A stretch of 64,000 nucleotides of DNA from Clostridium sp. BNL1100 (GCF_000244875.1 NC_016791.1:2609001-2673000), one strand, 5' to 3'; numbered from the stretch's first letter, positions 9,808-20,028 are shown. Notes: generated from the letters alone by a model not told the origin. Program-made: numbers and translations.

Positions 9808-11988
9808 TTATTGTTTATTTCTGGTTACATCAAATACGCTGTCTATTTTTCTCAATCTTTTAATTATTTTTTCAAGCTGCTCGGTGTTTGTTATCTCAAG
9901 TGTAAGAGTTATAACCGTAATCTGTTCCTTGGTAGTCCTTGCGTTTACTGCCTTTATAGGTATTTTTGCTTCTGTGATACAGTTGGTAACATCCAGTAAA
10001 AGAGAAGTCCTGTCATTAGCCATAAGTGTTATGTCTGCCTTATAGGCAACATCATTGGTAGTACGCCACTTAACGTCTATAAGCCTTTCTTCTTCCTCCT
10101 GATCAGCAGAAATATTTATACAGTCGCTTCTATGGACCGAAACACCTCTTCCTCTGGTTATATAACCTATTATCTCATCACCGGGAACAGGGTTGCAGCA
10201 TCTTGATAAACGTACAAGACAATTGTCAATTCCCTTTACTACTACACCGCTTTCAAGTGTGTGCTTTTTCTTTCTGTCATTTTTAGTCTGGGCTATTGTT
10301 TCCAGTATTTCTTCCAATTCTTCAGGCTTAAGTGTCTTCTTGAATTCTTCCTTGAGCCTGGTTATAACCTTATTTGCCGTAATCGCTCCATACCCTACTC
10401 CGGCATATAAATCTTCCTGAGATGCAAAATTGTATTTTTTTAATACAATTTCAACCCACTCGGTTCTAAATAGCTGTGTATAGGACAAGCCCTGCTTTTT
10501 AAGCTCACGCTCAAGCATTTCCTTGCCCCTGATAATATTTTCTTCACGTTTTTCTTTTTTAAACCACTGATTTATCTTACTTTTTGCCTGACTGCTCTTA
10601 ACAATTTTAAGCCAGTCCCTGCTGGGACCATGAATTGTTGATGACGTAAGAATGTCTATTATATCGCCGTTTTTCAGCTTGTAATCTATAGGCTCCATTT
10701 TACCGTTTATCTTGGCACCTATCATTTTGTTACCGATAGCACTGTGTATTGCATAGGCAAAGTCTACAGGCGTGGAGCCCACCGGAAGATTTATTACATC
10801 ACCTTTTGGAGTAAATACAAATACCTCGTCAGTAAACAGGTCAATCTTAAGTGTTTCCATAAATTCGCTTTCGTCTCTGGTATCCTTCTGCCATTCCAAA
10901 AGCTGCCTGAGCCATGCAAATTTATTGTCGGAATCCTTTGCGTTGTTAATTCCTTCTTTATACTTCCAATGCGCCGCAATACCAACCTCTGCAACCCTGT
11001 GCATATCCCATGTTCTTATCTGAACCTCAAAAGGCTGCCCCTCAGGTCCAATCAATGTTGTATGTAAAGATTGGTACATGTTTGGCTTGGGCATGGCAAT
11101 GTAATCCTTGAACCTGCCCGGCATTGGTTTATATAGCTCATGGACAAGCCCCAGCACTGCATAACAATCTTTTACAGAATTTACAATTATTCTGAAAGCA
11201 AATAAATCATATATTTGTTCCAGAGTCTTGTTCTGCTTTACCATCTTCCTGTAAATACTGTAGAAATGCTTTGGCCTTCCGTCTATCTGTGCGTTTTCTA
11301 TTCCAAGTTCATTTGTTTTTTCACGTAGAGTATCAATGATTATTGTTATATATGCTTCTCTTTGTTTTCGTTTCGTATTAATTTTTTCAACAAGATCATA
11401 GTATCCCTTTGGATCAAGATATCTGAGACAAATATCTTCAAGCTCCCACTTAATTTTGGAAATACCAAGTCTATGCGCAAGGGGGGCGTATATCTCAAGG
11501 GTTTCTCTTGCTTTTTCAAGTTGTTTGTCCTGAGTCATGTACTTAAGGGTTCTCATATTATGAAGCCTGTCGGCAAGTTTTATCATAATAACCCTGATAT
11601 CCTTGGCCATGGCCAAAAACATTTTACGAAGATTTTCAACCTGCTGCTCTTCTTTTGTAGTGAATGGGATCTTTCCCAGTTTGGTAACACCGTCCACCAA
11701 TTCTGCTACTTCTTGTCCAAACTGAGCTTTCAGCTGATCGTAAGTACATGTTGTATCTTCAATGGTATCATGTAAAAGGGCAGCAACAAGAGCCGTACAA
11801 TCCAATTCCATCTCGGCAAGAATTATAGCAACCTCAACCGGATGAATAATATATGGCTCTCCTGATATTCTCTGTTGACCCATATGTGCTGCTTTTGATA
11901 CAGAGTATGCTTTTTCAAGCATCTCAAAGTTGCAGCCAGGGTCGTATTTTTTAACTTTCTCAACAAGTACTGAAAAGCTGTCTATCAA
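9808..11988 (-). CDS. relA: Bifunctional (p)ppGpp synthase/hydrolase
   Basis: 726 residues from a TTG start (11988) with GGAGGG five bases upstream. Domains in order: HD hydrolase (about 25-180, with HDTIEDT), RelA/SpoT synthetase (about 240-350, with QVEIRT-type FEVQIRTWDMH), TGS (about 390-450, FTPKGDVINLP), a middle region with cysteines (RCCNPVPGDEIIGY) and a C-terminal ACT domain. This is the long ribosome-associated Rsh protein of the stringent response, with both catalytic halves apparently intact. It is flanked by apt upstream and dtd downstream. Confidence 0.97.
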   Translation of the reverse strand: MIDSFSVLVEKVKKYDPGCNFEMLEKAYSVSKAAHMGQQRISGEPYIIHPVEVAIILAEMELDCTALVAALLHDTIEDTTCTYDQLKAQFGQEVAELVDGVTKLGKIPFTTKEEQQVENLRKMFLAMAKDIRVIMIKLADRLHNMRTLKYMTQDKQLEKARETLEIYAPLAHRLGISKIKWELEDICLRYLDPKGYYDLVEKINTKRKQREAYITIIIDTLREKTNELGIENAQIDGRPKHFYSIYRKMVKQNKTLEQIYDLFAFRIIVNSVKDCYAVLGLVHELYKPMPGRFKDYIAMPKPNMYQSLHTTLIGPEGQPFEVQIRTWDMHRVAEVGIAAHWKYKEGINNAKDSDNKFAWLRQLLEWQKDTRDESEFMETLKIDLFTDEVFVFTPKGDVINLPVGSTPVDFAYAIHSAIGNKMIGAKINGKMEPIDYKLKNGDIIDILTSSTIHGPSRDWLKIVKSSQAKSKINQWFKKEKREENIIRGKEMLERELKKQGLSYTQLFRTEWVEIVLKKYNFASQEDLYAGVGYGAITANKVITRLKEEFKKTLKPEELEEILETIAQTKNDRKKKHTLESGVVVKGIDNCLVRLSRCCNPVPGDEIIGYITRGRGVSVHRSDCINISADQEEEERLIDVKWRTTNDVAYKADITLMANDRTSLLLDVTNCITEAKIPIKAVNARTTKEQITVITLTLEITNTEQLEKIIKRLRKIDSVFDVTRNKQ

Positions 11989-12041
11989 TGTGTCCCTCCA
12001 CCTGTCAAACGACTCCCGAATGAATTACATAATTAATCTTG

Positions 12042-12557
12042 TTAGAATTTTACTAAAGAATCAACTTTATAACCTTTGAGCTTATCTCTTCCATTCAGGG
12101 ACATAAGCTCAATAAAGTATACTATTCCTGCAACCTCTCCTCCCAGCTTCTCAATAAGTTTAATATTAGCTTGAGTTGTTCCGCCGGTTGCAAGAAGATC
12201 GTCAACTATTAACACTCTCTGTCCCGGCTTGATTGCATCTGAGTGCATTTCGAGGACATCTTTTCCGTATTCCAGATCATATTCTTCACGTACGGTTTTA
12301 TATGGGAGTTTTCCTTTCTTTCTGACAGGAACAAAGCCCTTATTCATGTGGTACGCTAGGGGTGCACCAAAAATAAATCCTCTTGACTCTGAACCTACAA
12401 TAATATCAAAATCTCCCATCTTTTCCGCAAGTGTCCTGAATGTGTCCATACATGCTCTGAATGCTTCGGGGTCCTGAAGAACTGTTGTAATATCAATAAA
12501 ATCGATTCCTTCCTTAGGAAAATCCATAACGTGTCTGAGTTTATCTTTAAAATTCAT
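12042..12557 (-). CDS. apt: Adenine phosphoribosyltransferase
   Basis: 171 residues. Purine salvage enzyme converting adenine and PRPP to AMP. The PRPP-binding signature is visible as VLIVDDLLATGGTTQA; the N-terminal region contains PKEGIDFIDIT and GSESRGFIFG. The ATG at 12557 follows GAGGAG. It lies 53 bp upstream of relA on the same strand. In B. subtilis recJ-apt-relA are consecutive; here apt is separated from recJ by a dockerin gene. Confidence 0.97.
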   Translation of the reverse strand: MNFKDKLRHVMDFPKEGIDFIDITTVLQDPEAFRACMDTFRTLAEKMGDFDIIVGSESRGFIFGAPLAYHMNKGFVPVRKKGKLPYKTVREEYDLEYGKDVLEMHSDAIKPGQRVLIVDDLLATGGTTQANIKLIEKLGGEVAGIVYFIELMSLNGRDKLKGYKVDSLVKF

Positions 12558-12675
12558 AGTAAACTCCTCTCATAAATAAATATTATATCATACATAAATA
12601 TATTATAAATAAATAAATCCAAGGTTACAAGGTTGTATAAATTTACTGTAGGAAAATATTATTTTTTCTGTAAGT

Positions 12676-12725
12676 AAAAAAGGACTAAAACACAAGTATT
12701 ATTTTATCATGTTTTAGTCCTTTTT
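12676..12725. terminator. Intrinsic terminator after the GH43-dockerin gene
   Basis: Inverted repeat AAAAAGGACTAAAACA / TGTTTTAGTCCTTTTT with a 17-nt loop. The A/T ends make it work in both directions; for the minus-strand GH43 gene it isolates apt-relA transcription from the cellulosomal gene. Confidence 0.85.
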
Positions 12726-12763
12726 GATTACCTCATGTTTTTTGCTTTTGCTGCATATTTTTT

Positions 12764-14368
12764 CTATTCAACCGGGAATTGCGTTCTTTTTCCAAGCAGA
12801 TACTCTTTCAGAAGTACATAATCCAGTGCATCTATTGAACCGTTTCCGTCCAAGTCCGCAGCAGTGAGTCCATCGGGGGAAGGGAACTTTGTTATTGTTC
12901 CAAGAATGAACTGCTTCATAAGTGAAAAGTCAATTGCATTTATGTCTCCGCTTCCGTCCAAATCTCCATATACAATTTTATTTGCTTGAGTGCTAAATTT
13001 CCAATTATTTACATTAAATAAATACCCGCTTCCCCCTGTAAATTTCAGATATAGGTCGTGTACCCCTGTTGCACCGCTGACTGTACAGGATTTTGTTGCC
13101 CAAGTCTGCCAGCCTCCGGTTCCTGAGATGTTACAAGTTCCAACAAGTTTTCCATTAGCACTGTCAAGACGTATTTCTATATTGCCTCCACTGGTTGCTG
13201 ATGCTACACTTGCATCGAATGACGTTGCACCGGTGGAACCAAAATCAACGCCTCTCACCTTTACCCAGTCTCCATTCTCAATATTGCAGACATCACGGCC
13301 ACCTGAACTGCAATCCTCCGTATTTATACCGCTCTCCTGTGCCATGGTTTCTGCTTCATTAATAACATAAGGATTTACATACTTAAGTTGGGTAAGACCA
13401 TCTGTTGTAATGTTAACCTTCTGCATAGTTCCGTCTGCGTTGTATGTTATTTTATCTATACAAACACTTCTCTGGTATGTTCTTGCATCACCGCTGGAAG
13501 CACCATTAGCTATGGCAACCGCTCTGTTGTGATAAGCTATATACCAGTTATTCTTAAATGAGAATATTGAGTGATGGTTATTATTACCCTCATTAGAAGG
13601 AGGGTTTGGCAATACGGTTCCTTTGTATTGGAATCCTGTCATTGGGTTGTCACTCATCATATAATCTATAGTAGCAGCTCCTTTTGAAAAATCGGTAGAA
13701 TATGAGAAGTAATACTTTCCATTGTACTTGTGAAGCAATGAAGCCTCAAAGAAAATCGGTGCCACAATCTTTGATGCGGAACCGTTAATACTAATCATAT
13801 CACTGTTAAGCTTAATTACCCTTGTATTCCCCTCGCCATTTCCGCCAAAATATAAATAAGCCTGTCCGTCATCGTCTACAAAAGCGGCCGGATCAAAGCA
13901 CCAGAATCCGTTAGGGGGATTTACACCGGGAGTGCTTCCGGTTACAAGTGCTTTCCCCAGTGCATCCTTAAAAGGCCCGGAAGGACTGTCGCTTACTGCA
14001 ACTCCTATTCCGCCGCCGCCATTTCCATAGTACATATAAAATTTATTATTCTTGGCTACAACTGATGGAGCCCATGACAATGAAGCCCAGCCGGATGCTT
14101 TAAAAACCTCTCCGTGATCCGTCCAGTTCTTTAAATCATTTGTAGATATACAAGTTATATCATTCATGATATAGCCCGGATTATTTGGATTGTACACATC
14201 GTGTGAACAGTATAAATACAGCCTTCCGTTGGCTTCGATACCAGTAGGATCAGCCGTATAGCGCTGGTAAAAAATCGGATAATCGGCGAACACGGTATTA
14301 ATCCCTGAAATTGATACCAGTATACAAACCACAAGAAGAATTGACAATTTCTTAACTCTCTTAAACAT
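12764..14368 (-). CDS. Secreted GH43 glycosidase with CBM6 and type-I dockerin
   Basis: 534 residues from the ATG at 14368, which has AAGGAGG upstream; a longer frame to 14419 lacks it. The signal peptide is about 1-28 (MFKRVKKLSILLVVCILV). The GH43 five-bladed propeller shows the expected acids D40 (TADPTG), D159 (CFDPAAF) and E208 (FFEAS). A CBM6-like beta-sandwich follows at about 345-465. Two 22-residue dockerin repeats end the protein (DLDGSGDINAIDF and DLDGNGSIDALDY, each followed by a LLG/ILG helix). It should be exported and docked onto a scaffoldin cohesin. Family members are beta-xylosidases or alpha-L-arabinofuranosidases; specificity cannot be told here. Its own promoter and terminators make it a self-contained unit inserted between recJ and apt. 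Confidence 0.95.
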   Translation of the reverse strand: MFKRVKKLSILLVVCILVSISGINTVFADYPIFYQRYTADPTGIEANGRLYLYCSHDVYNPNNPGYIMNDITCISTNDLKNWTDHGEVFKASGWASLSWAPSVVAKNNKFYMYYGNGGGGIGVAVSDSPSGPFKDALGKALVTGSTPGVNPPNGFWCFDPAAFVDDDGQAYLYFGGNGEGNTRVIKLNSDMISINGSASKIVAPIFFEASLLHKYNGKYYFSYSTDFSKGAATIDYMMSDNPMTGFQYKGTVLPNPPSNEGNNNHHSIFSFKNNWYIAYHNRAVAIANGASSGDARTYQRSVCIDKITYNADGTMQKVNITTDGLTQLKYVNPYVINEAETMAQESGINTEDCSSGGRDVCNIENGDWVKVRGVDFGSTGATSFDASVASATSGGNIEIRLDSANGKLVGTCNISGTGGWQTWATKSCTVSGATGVHDLYLKFTGGSGYLFNVNNWKFSTQANKIVYGDLDGSGDINAIDFSLMKQFILGTITKFPSPDGLTAADLDGNGSIDALDYVLLKEYLLGKRTQFPVE

Positions 14369-14721
14369 AAAATAAGCCTCCTTAAAAATTTTTAAATTGG
14401 GGTTTAAAAATTGAAGCACTAAAATAGCTCCTATGTCACCTGTCTAACATAATGATGAGTTATTACTTACTTTACTGAATTTATTGACACAAATTAACGT
14501 AAATTTGGAGAAGTGTATAAATGATTCGATTTCTACATATTAACCTCCCTTCTTAATTTTTATAAATTAATTTTCGAACCAACGAGGCACTTTATTTGAT
14601 TATCACTAATGCTACGACCGAACAATTTTTCTCAATAATTTGTAGGCATAATTTTTTAATAGGCAGGTGTAAAGAATAGGAGCAAGATGAAAAGATCGAT
14701 TAGTAAATCTAATTTCAACTC

Positions 14722-14751
14722 ATTATAAAATGTAAACTGTTTCCATCTCAA
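14722..14751 (-). promoter_or_regulatory. Promoter with embedded palindromic operator for the GH43-dockerin gene
   Basis: Minus strand TTGAGA (14746-14751), 18-bp spacer, TATAAT (14722-14727). The spacer holds an imperfect palindrome TGGAAAC-A-GTTTACA (14731-14745), resembling LacI-family or CcpA cre-like sites although its odd spacing differs from the classic 14-bp cre. A repressor bound here would block RNA polymerase. The untranslated leader would be about 345 nt. The rest of the 14369-14869 gap shows no further ORF. Confidence 0.6.
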
Positions 14752-14804
14752 TATAAATTCTTTTGACTTTGGTATAATAATTTTGTGACTCTTTATACTT
14801 GGGC

Positions 14805-14834
14805 AAAAAAAAATACAACAACTTTGTATTTTTT
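14805..14834 (-). terminator. Intrinsic terminator of recJ
   Basis: AAATACAA (14811-14818) pairs with TTGTATTT across a 5-nt loop, flanked by A and T runs. It lies 36 bp beyond the recJ stop codon and would end the comEC-holA-recJ transcript before the GH43 promoter. Confidence 0.75.
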
Positions 14835-14869
14835 CTCAAAACCTTTTATTATTTATTTTTGTTAAGCTG

Positions 14870-16606
14870 TTACCTGTAATATTGTAAAACAAGTTGTACA
14901 TTTCTATAACCATTATACTCATTAATATCAATGTTGAAAATCATATCCAGCTTTATTTTATTGGTGCGTCCTGCATAGATGTTTTGCAACTCTTCATTTC
15001 CAAACCTTTCAGCAACATATGAATCAAACTCATCAATATTTCCGAAATAAATGCAGTCGGCAAAACTGTTTCCGCCCTGCAATCTGAGCTTTAGTACTTT
15101 TCTTTCGTTTCCGAATACCCCGGCTCGCTTTACCGATATATTTTTTTCAGCAAACAGAGGTTTTGTGTTTCCTTTTCCGTATGGCTCCAAATAATATAAT
15201 TCTTCTGCCGTCCTCAAATTTATTGCAGATAACGGTATATGTGCGTCAATATATATTTTAGGGATAAGGTCTTCATCTGTAAGTGTAGTAATACTGTTTA
15301 CCCTTTCTCTTAAAATATCAACTTTGTCAGCGTCTAAACTGAATCCGGCCGCCATTGGATGTCCCCCGAATTTGGTAAACAGTTCCTTACATTTTAAAAG
15401 TTCCTCAAACATATTATATTCTTCTATAGAGCGACCCGAGCCTTTTACACAATTCTCACCCTTTGTAAGTATAAATGTGGGAACATTATATTTCTCTCTT
15501 ACCTTTCCCGCAATGATACCAGCAATACTTTCATGAATTTCCGGCTTATATACTACCAAAACCCTGTCACCTTTTAAATCACTGTTTTCAATTGTTTCAA
15601 TTGTCTCCTCCACACCTTTTACAGTCATGGATTTTCGTTCATTATTCAGTTCGTATAATTCAGCTGCCAAGACCTCTGCTTCCTGTTGGTCGTCAGTAAG
15701 GAGTAATTTCAGCCCCCTCATAGCCCAATCCAACCTTCCGGAGGCATTAATACACGGACCTAATATAAAACCAAGATGATAAACACCGATATTTTTTCCC
15801 AATATTCCGGTCTTTTGCAGAAGTGCGCTAAGTCCGATATTTTTTGTATCAGCTATAGCATTAAGCCCCTGTCTTACAAGAATCCTGTTTTCTTCTGTCA
15901 AATCAACTACATCACAAACAGTTGCAATTGCAACAAACTCATAAAACTCGCATTCCTCCTCCCGGGGAATACACATTTCCTCGTAAAGTACCTGTGTAAA
16001 TTTAAACGCTACCCCCGCCCCGCAAAGTAGTTTAAACGGATACTGACATTCTGCCTGCTTCATATCTATAATTGCATCAGCTTCAGGAAGAATGTCAGGT
16101 ACATCATGGTGGTCTGTAACTATTACTGTCATACCGGATTCTTTTGCATATTGTATCTGTTCTCTTGCTGCAATACCGTTATCACAGGTAATAATCGTGT
16201 CAATTCCGTCATTTAAAGCATTTTCAACCAAGCTGTTGCTTATACCGTATCCATCCAGTATCCTGTGAGGAATGGCATAGTCAACAGTTGCCCCGCACCT
16301 AGCCAAGGCTTTATATAATATATAAGTACTAACAACCCCATCAACATCGTAGTCGCCAATTATTCGTATTTTTTTATTTAGCTTGATTTTTTCTTTAACA
16401 ATTGAAACGCCTTTCACAATATCCTTCATTAACTTTGGATGGTTTAAACCTTGCAAATCGGCCTTTATAAATTTTCTGGCATTATCTAAATCCTTTATAC
16501 CTCTGTTTACTATAATCCTGCAAAGAAGTTCGCTGATTCCCAATTCCTTTGACATTTTCTTAAAGTCAAACTTAGGATTCTTTAGTATCCACTTTTGCAA
16601 ATCCAC
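14870..16606 (-). CDS. recJ: Single-stranded-DNA-specific exonuclease RecJ
   Basis: 578 residues from a GTG start close to GGGGGTCAG. DHH phosphoesterase motifs are visible: IIGDYDVDGVVST (motif I), TDHHDVPD (motif III, the DHH) and, in the DHHA1 domain, GGHPMAAGF. A C-terminal OB-fold follows. The enzyme degrades ssDNA 5' to 3' in recombination and mismatch repair. It lies 20 bp after holA on the same strand. Confidence 0.95.
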   Translation of the reverse strand: MDLQKWILKNPKFDFKKMSKELGISELLCRIIVNRGIKDLDNARKFIKADLQGLNHPKLMKDIVKGVSIVKEKIKLNKKIRIIGDYDVDGVVSTYILYKALARCGATVDYAIPHRILDGYGISNSLVENALNDGIDTIITCDNGIAAREQIQYAKESGMTVIVTDHHDVPDILPEADAIIDMKQAECQYPFKLLCGAGVAFKFTQVLYEEMCIPREEECEFYEFVAIATVCDVVDLTEENRILVRQGLNAIADTKNIGLSALLQKTGILGKNIGVYHLGFILGPCINASGRLDWAMRGLKLLLTDDQQEAEVLAAELYELNNERKSMTVKGVEETIETIENSDLKGDRVLVVYKPEIHESIAGIIAGKVREKYNVPTFILTKGENCVKGSGRSIEEYNMFEELLKCKELFTKFGGHPMAAGFSLDADKVDILRERVNSITTLTDEDLIPKIYIDAHIPLSAINLRTAEELYYLEPYGKGNTKPLFAEKNISVKRAGVFGNERKVLKLRLQGGNSFADCIYFGNIDEFDSYVAERFGNEELQNIYAGRTNKIKLDMIFNIDINEYNGYRNVQLVLQYYR

Positions 16607-16626
16607 CTGACCCCCATATATTAGTA

Positions 16627-17643
16627 TTATTTCATTGAGGCTATGAGAAGCTCAATCGCCGTTCTATCAGTCATTTTTCCAGTTTTAATGGACTCATCCA
16701 GTTCAAGGCTATAATACATGGCCTTTTCCAAAATACCTATTTTCATATTTCTGCTTAATGCAAGAACTTTTGAGGCAACAAAAGGTGTTAATCCCATTTG
16801 CTTTGCTGCCGCATCCTCTCTCATGCCCTGTTGTTTGAGTAATTTCATTCTGTAAACCATTCTTATTTGTCTTACAATCATGTACATTATTTTCTGCATT
16901 GGTTCCTTCAAAGAAGCCATATCATTCAATAGTATCAGTGCTTTGGAAATGTTGCCTTCTGCTACGGCATCAGTTAAATCAAAAATTCTGCTTTTTATGG
17001 TTTTTGTACATACCGACTGAACATCATCAATGGAAATCTGCTGTTTATCCTCTGTAAAATTAACTATTTTGTCTATTTCGTTCAGTAGCTCTACCATAGA
17101 ATATTCACTGTTCTCGACTATATACGATGCTGCAACATTATCTATGTTTTTTTTATGGCTTTTAAATACCTTAACAACCCATTTTACAAGGTCAGCAGGC
17201 TTCTGATAATTAAACTCAACAACAAGACCTTTTTTCTTTATAACATTTACCAGCTTAATTCTCTTGTCTACTTCCTGTTCCACAAAGATAAGACATGTAT
17301 AGGGAGGCATATTTTCAATATAGTCTGCAAGTTTATTATTTTCTGATTTCTTATCAGAACCCTCGCCCCCACCTTTTTTTGACTTAAAAAAGCCGGAGTT
17401 CCTCGAAATTACAAGCTTTTTATCACTGAAAACAGGCATTGTCTCACAGTTTTCTATAAGAGTTTCAGTATCTTTTTTACCTTCAAGATATATATAATTT
17501 AAATCCTTTGTTTCTTCGTTAACAATCAGGTTGGCTATAGCATTCATATAATACTTTATAAGATAATCTTCCTGACCATAAAAGAGGTATACATTTTGCA
17601 GTTTATTTTCCTTTAATTCTTTTTTTAATATATCAAAACTCAT
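16627..17643 (-). CDS. holA: DNA polymerase III subunit delta
   Basis: 338 residues, usual length. The N-terminus NVYLFYGQEDYLIKYY is typical of the clamp-loader delta subunit, with an AAA+-like fold lacking a P-loop. It opens the beta clamp in the replisome. The ATG at 17643 follows AGAGGAAG. It sits between comEC and recJ, a comEC-holA order common in Firmicutes. Confidence 0.93.
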   Translation of the reverse strand: MSFDILKKELKENKLQNVYLFYGQEDYLIKYYMNAIANLIVNEETKDLNYIYLEGKKDTETLIENCETMPVFSDKKLVISRNSGFFKSKKGGGEGSDKKSENNKLADYIENMPPYTCLIFVEQEVDKRIKLVNVIKKKGLVVEFNYQKPADLVKWVVKVFKSHKKNIDNVAASYIVENSEYSMVELLNEIDKIVNFTEDKQQISIDDVQSVCTKTIKSRIFDLTDAVAEGNISKALILLNDMASLKEPMQKIMYMIVRQIRMVYRMKLLKQQGMREDAAAKQMGLTPFVASKVLALSRNMKIGILEKAMYYSLELDESIKTGKMTDRTAIELLIASMK

Positions 17644-17667
17644 ATTCTTCCTCTTTTTATTATATTT

Positions 17668-20028
17668 TTAAGGTAGCATTGTTCTAATGTTAAACCCATT
17701 TCCATAGCTGGTTGCAATAACTGCTCCGTTTTCGTCTGTCCTAAAAAGTTTTGTTCCATTCTCTTGAAATGTATCAATAACAAATTGGCTTGGATGGCCG
17801 AAATTGTTTCGCCCTACTGAAACAACCCCATATTCCGGCTTGACCGCCTTTATGTAATCGTTGCTTGAGGAGCCTGGAGAACCGTGATGCCCTACTTTTA
17901 TTATGTCCGCTTTTAAATCCAGACCTTGTTTTAACATTCTCTCCTCTGACGGAATCCCACTGTCCCCTGTAAACAAAACTTTTACATTCTTATAAACTAA
18001 TTTTAACACTAATGAGCTTTCATTCAAATCCTCTTGGGCAATGCTGTCTATTTTATAAGAGAGCGGGTTTAATACTTCAAATATCGTTTCGTTATCAAGG
18101 TTTATTCTATCTCCTTGCTTACATTTGATTACTGAAATATTTTTTTCCTTACAGATACTATTTACTTTCTCCAATCCTCGTCCATCAGTTTCAGGTACAA
18201 TTACTGTCCCTACAGACAGCTCTCTGAGCACTGCCTCAAGTCCCTCCGTATGGTCAGAGTGTCCGTGGGACGCAATAACAATATCAACTTTTTTCGTACC
18301 CCTATCAAGAATATATGGTACCATAACTGACTCACCTATATCAAACTCGGATTTCGAATTTGCTTCACGTCCGCCTCCGTCAATAAGTATTTTTGTACCA
18401 TGAGCTGTTCTTATAAATGTGCTGTCACCTTGTCCAACATCTAAATAAGTTATTTCAAGTGGCTTAGGTATTAGCGACTTAGCCCCGAATATAATAATTA
18501 TTAAAATAATAATTGCTCTTTTCAGATGTTTTGTGTATTTTTTAGCCTGAAAATAATTTCTGCCTTTAAATATATAAATTATAAATAAGTAGTAAAATAA
18601 AACCATTCCAAATGTTGGGGTAGGTAATTTTAACAATGAAAATGGTATTTTAGAAGTTACTTCTGTAACAAACAATATGAAGGACAGAAATGTGTTATTG
18701 ATATACCCGATAATAACCGCCAGGTATATATTAAGTAAACCTGCAAAAACCATAATAAAACCTATTATTGTTACAAATTCAACCAAGGGCACAACGAGGA
18801 TATTAGAAATAATGGAGAATGTTGAAAAATTGTTAAAATAATATAAGGTAACAGGTATAACTCCTAACTGTGCTGCAATTGTTGCTGCAAGAGTATCTGA
18901 AATCACGTTGGGGATATATTTGTACTCAGTGAAGGATTTAATTTGCGGATAAAACATGACAAGTGACAGTGTTGCACCGAATGAAAGCTGGAATCCTATA
19001 TCAAATAGTGTATAGGGATTGATTATTAGTAAAATAAGTGCTGAGGCTGAAATACTTGTATATATATCGGGTTCCCGCATTATGATTCTTCCTGTCAGTA
19101 TTATTATTCCCATAATAACAGCCCTGACTACCGAAGCTGAAAAACCCGTAACAAATACAAATAATATAAGTATAAAAATAGTAATTATATTTGCTTTTAA
19201 ACTGCTCAATCTCAACTTTTTGAAAATAAAAGTAAATGGCAGAATTATAAATGCGACATTCATTCCTGAGGCTACCATGATGTGGCTAAGTCCGGCTTTA
19301 CTGAATGCTGTAAAGGCATTTTCATCCAAGCCGTCCTTATATCCGATGAGCATACCTTCCAGCAGTCCTGCCTGATTTTTATCAAGAGAATAACTGATTA
19401 TGTCAACAACTTTATTTTTAATCGCATATCCTATTCTATATAAGTAGCCTCCTCCTTTTTGACCGGAAACTTGAATATCTGATGCACCATGTAAATATAT
19501 CCGTCCTGAAATCCCTATTGATGCCAGATATCTTCTATAATCAAATCCTGCCGGATTAGTTGCAGGCTTTGGCTTTTCAACAACCCCTGTAAAACCGATT
19601 TTTGTTCTGTAGCCTATTTTTATGTTAATATTGTTTACATAAACCAGTATCCTGTTTTTAACCTTGACGGTCTTATTTTTATAAACTACAGATTCTGTTT
19701 TTAGAACAAAATTTGACTTGCCGTCTTCCGAATTCTGTATTTCACTATCAATAAAACCCTTTACTTCTACAGGAATACCGTAATATTGATTAAAGCTTCC
19801 AATATAGCGATATTCTGCATTATAGAAAAGCATTCCGCCTGCTATAAAAAAAGAAAGCAAGATAAAAATTATAGTTTTTAAATTTCCGAGTTTTTTAAGA
19901 AGACAGATTATAGCTAACATCATTATAGAAGAAATTATAAGAAAACGATTCAATCCAATGCTGTTTATAAGTAGTATCCCTAAAATAAAGGACACAGCGA
20001 AAAGACAGAGCGGTCTTTTGATATTCAA
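17668..20028 (-). CDS. comEC: ComEC/Rec2 competence DNA channel
   Basis: 786 residues from a TTG at 20028, five bases after GGAGG; the ATG at 20040 has no ribosome-binding site and contains that GGAGG. The order is: N-terminal TM segments and an OB-like DUF4131 region (about 1-200), the polytopic competence domain (about 225-500, including GLSHIMVASGMNVAFI), then a C-terminal MBL-fold domain (about 525-786) with LDVGQGDSTFI, ASHGHSDHTEG and KVGHHGSPGS. It carries one DNA strand across the membrane during transformation. The three-domain architecture is complete. Confidence 0.94.
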   Translation of the reverse strand: MNIKRPLCLFAVSFILGILLINSIGLNRFLIISSIMMLAIICLLKKLGNLKTIIFILLSFFIAGGMLFYNAEYRYIGSFNQYYGIPVEVKGFIDSEIQNSEDGKSNFVLKTESVVYKNKTVKVKNRILVYVNNINIKIGYRTKIGFTGVVEKPKPATNPAGFDYRRYLASIGISGRIYLHGASDIQVSGQKGGGYLYRIGYAIKNKVVDIISYSLDKNQAGLLEGMLIGYKDGLDENAFTAFSKAGLSHIMVASGMNVAFIILPFTFIFKKLRLSSLKANIITIFILILFVFVTGFSASVVRAVIMGIIILTGRIIMREPDIYTSISASALILLIINPYTLFDIGFQLSFGATLSLVMFYPQIKSFTEYKYIPNVISDTLAATIAAQLGVIPVTLYYFNNFSTFSIISNILVVPLVEFVTIIGFIMVFAGLLNIYLAVIIGYINNTFLSFILFVTEVTSKIPFSLLKLPTPTFGMVLFYYLFIIYIFKGRNYFQAKKYTKHLKRAIIILIIIIFGAKSLIPKPLEITYLDVGQGDSTFIRTAHGTKILIDGGGREANSKSEFDIGESVMVPYILDRGTKKVDIVIASHGHSDHTEGLEAVLRELSVGTVIVPETDGRGLEKVNSICKEKNISVIKCKQGDRINLDNETIFEVLNPLSYKIDSIAQEDLNESSLVLKLVYKNVKVLFTGDSGIPSEERMLKQGLDLKADIIKVGHHGSPGSSSNDYIKAVKPEYGVVSVGRNNFGHPSQFVIDTFQENGTKLFRTDENGAVIATSYGNGFNIRTMLP

